Shown: piece after piece, positions 22,206 through 23,244 of the stretch
How positions within the stretch are numbered: the stretch's first letter is position 1
How the letters are laid out: every line of letters begins with the position of its first letter
Origin: Oscillospiraceae bacterium
Lineage (GTDB): Bacteria; Bacillota; Clostridia; Oscillospirales; CAG-272
DNA length: 23,244 nt
Assembly: GCA_015065045.1 (NCBI GenBank)
Contig: SVRB01000011.1
Coordinates: forward strand, 1 to 23,244
Direction: 5' to 3'
The notes under the pieces: generated by a model
The model's input: only the letters and a program-made list of their open reading frames with translations
The model's database searches: none
What the model was told of the DNA's origin: nothing
Made by a program: the position numbers and the translations under genes

Positions 22206-22221
22206 ATACTGCCGCATAATG

Positions 22222-22266
22222 TATGGGTCTCAAAAAAGGCTTACAAAACGTAAGAATTTACCCATA
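22222..22266 (+). promoter_or_regulatory. Probable ribosomal L21 leader RNA
   Basis: TATGGGT (22222-22228) pairs with ACCCATA (22260-22266), enclosing CTTAC/GTAAG (22240-22244/22250-22254). A structured RNA between the promoter and rplU in Firmicutes is known as the L21 leader, thought to bind L21 and regulate its own operon. Position and shape fit; I could not check the conserved loop bases against the model. Confidence 0.55.
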
Positions 22267-22300
22267 TTAGCGAGATTAAAAAGGAAGAGAGGTGCTTTTC

Positions 22301-22612
22301 GTGTTTGCAATAATCGAAACAGGCGGAAAGCAGTATAAGGTCACAGAAGGTGATATCCTTTTCATTGAAAAACTCGGTGTTGAAGATGGAGAAAAAGTTA
22401 CTTTTGATAAAGTAATGGCTTTGTCCGACGGTGAAAAGACAACAGTTGGCGCTCCTTACGTTGAGGGTGCTGCAGTTACTGCTAATGTCATTAAGTCCGG
22501 TAAGGGTAAGAAGATTCTCGTTATGACTTACAAGCCTAAGAAGAATGAGAAGAGAAAAAAAGGTCACAGACAGCCCTACACTAAGGTACAGATTGAAAAG
22601 ATCAACGGCTAA
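22301..22612 (+). CDS. rplU: 50S ribosomal protein L21
   Basis: A 103-residue L21 (FAIIETGGKQYKVTEGD start; ending KKGHRQPYTKVQIEKING). It binds 23S rRNA. GTG 22301 follows GAGAGGTG at proper spacing and gives the normal L21 length; an in-frame GTG at 22292 overlaps that ribosome binding site. The gene is followed after three bases by prp. Confidence 0.97.
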   Translation: MFAIIETGGKQYKVTEGDILFIEKLGVEDGEKVTFDKVMALSDGEKTTVGAPYVEGAAVTANVIKSGKGKKILVMTYKPKKNEKRKKGHRQPYTKVQIEKING

Positions 22613-22615
22613 GGC

Positions 22616-22966
22616 ATGATTAAGTTTACTTTTTTTAAACGTGATGGAGTTTATTACGGGTTTGAAGAAAATGGTCATGCAGGGTATGCAGAGTCAGGCG
22701 ATGATATCGTTTGTTCGGCAGTATCCGCGATGACAATGCTTATAATAAACGCTATCGAAGTTGCTTACGCATCAGACGTCGAATATACGATCAATGAGGA
22801 TACGACCGATATAAAGGTTGTTGCAAGGGGAGCTTTGCCCGAGTTTGAGGCAGATGAAAGAAAACGCTTTGCTATATCCGGTTTGATAGAGGCATATTTC
22901 CTTCAGTTGAATGATATGCTTGAAGAGTATTATGACTATCTCGATGTATCAGAACAAGAAGAATAA
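22616..22966 (+). CDS. prp: Ribosomal-processing cysteine protease Prp
   Basis: A 116-residue Prp (YsxB family) with the catalytic pair H21 (ENGHAGYA) and C33 (DIVCSAVSA). Prp removes the N-terminal extension of L27 in Firmicutes; the extension is present in the next gene. The start has only a weak AAGG just ahead, so translation is probably coupled to rplU. The order L21-Prp-L27 is the classical one. Confidence 0.93.
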   Translation: MIKFTFFKRDGVYYGFEENGHAGYAESGDDIVCSAVSAMTMLIINAIEVAYASDVEYTINEDTTDIKVVARGALPEFEADERKRFAISGLIEAYFLQLNDMLEEYYDYLDVSEQEE

Positions 22967-22989
22967 CATCAAAAAGAGGTGTAAAGAAA

Positions 22990-23244
22990 ATGTTGAGAAT
23001 TAGTTTGCAGTTCTTCGCACACAAAAAGGGTGTCGGCTCGACCAAGAACGGTAGAGACAGTGAGTCCAAAAGACTTGGTGTAAAGGCAGCTGACGGTCAG
23101 ACTGTAACAGCAGGCAGCATTATCGTACGTCAGAGAGGAACACACATTCGTCCCGGCGTAAATGTTGGCATTGGTACAGATGATACTTTGTTTGCAAAGG
23201 TTAGCGGAAAAGTTAAATTCGAAAAGAAGGCACAGGGCAGAAAA
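22990..23244 (+). CDS. rpmA: 50S ribosomal protein L27, 3' end outside window
   Basis: The first 85 residues of L27. It begins MLRISLQFFA followed by HKKGVGSTKNGRDSESKRLG. LQFFA followed by a mature L27 start is the Prp cleavage signal, so residues 1-10 should be removed. ATG 22990 follows AGAGGTG. The C-terminal few residues and stop lie beyond the window. Confidence 0.97.
   Translation, partial: MLRISLQFFAHKKGVGSTKNGRDSESKRLGVKAADGQTVTAGSIIVRQRGTHIRPGVNVGIGTDDTLFAKVSGKVKFEKKAQGRK

Overview
The window reads as chromosomal DNA of an endospore-forming, low-GC Firmicute of the class Clostridia. The grounds are strong AGGAGG-type ribosome binding sites, frequent TTG starts, the sporulation genes ylbJ/spoVV, yqfC, yqfD and spoIID, and an L27 protein with the Firmicutes N-terminal extension next to its protease Prp. 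No phage, plasmid, insertion sequence with a transposase, or CRISPR array is visible. Most of the window is conserved housekeeping DNA. The unusual material sits in the intergenic regions and in an accessory patch around 10.2-13.5 kb.

Layout. Positions 1-2811 are read on the minus strand: a class V aminotransferase/cysteine-desulfurase-like gene (running off the window) preceded by a DUF3343 Se/S-carrier-like gene; a cluster of GC-rich palindromes with no gene; a small four-cysteine protein; and the sporulation membrane protein YlbJ/SpoVV. From 2876 a long plus-strand cluster runs yqfC-yqfD-phoH-ybeY-era-recO-mutS2-ynzC (to 10182), linking a sporulation pair to RNA processing, ribosome assembly, recombination and ribosome rescue or DNA repair. 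pgpH/yqfF, dgkA and cdd, which often lie in this cluster in relatives, are absent.

From 10.2 to 13.5 kb lies a patch of repeats and small orphan genes. A tRNA-Gln(CTG) has a consensus promoter and its own terminator. It is followed by a structured element of about 110 bp that carries an inverted copy of the tRNA T-arm on its left and a direct copy of the T-arm/acceptor/CCA end on its right, then a second terminator. Further on are three small membrane-protein genes of unknown function, two of which share almost the same promoter, leader and first codons. A convergent zinc-ribbon membrane protein follows, then a decayed paralogue of the third orphan gene that has kept its promoter, N-terminus and C-terminal tail but lost the middle.

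From 13.5 to 23.2 kb ordinary genes resume: an NCS2 purine permease, dusB (tRNA dihydrouridine synthase), a hairpin-rich gap of about 700 bp, spoIID, the M16-peptidase pair ymfF-ymfH, lgt and folD. The window ends in the ribosomal cassette rplU-prp-rpmA, with a probable L21 autoregulatory leader; rpmA runs off the end.

The clearest candidate for something undescribed is the tRNA-tail element at 10483-10592. The modular promoter/leader reuse among the orphan membrane genes and the competing-hairpin sequence at 16509-16573 come next. None of these can be proved from this window alone.
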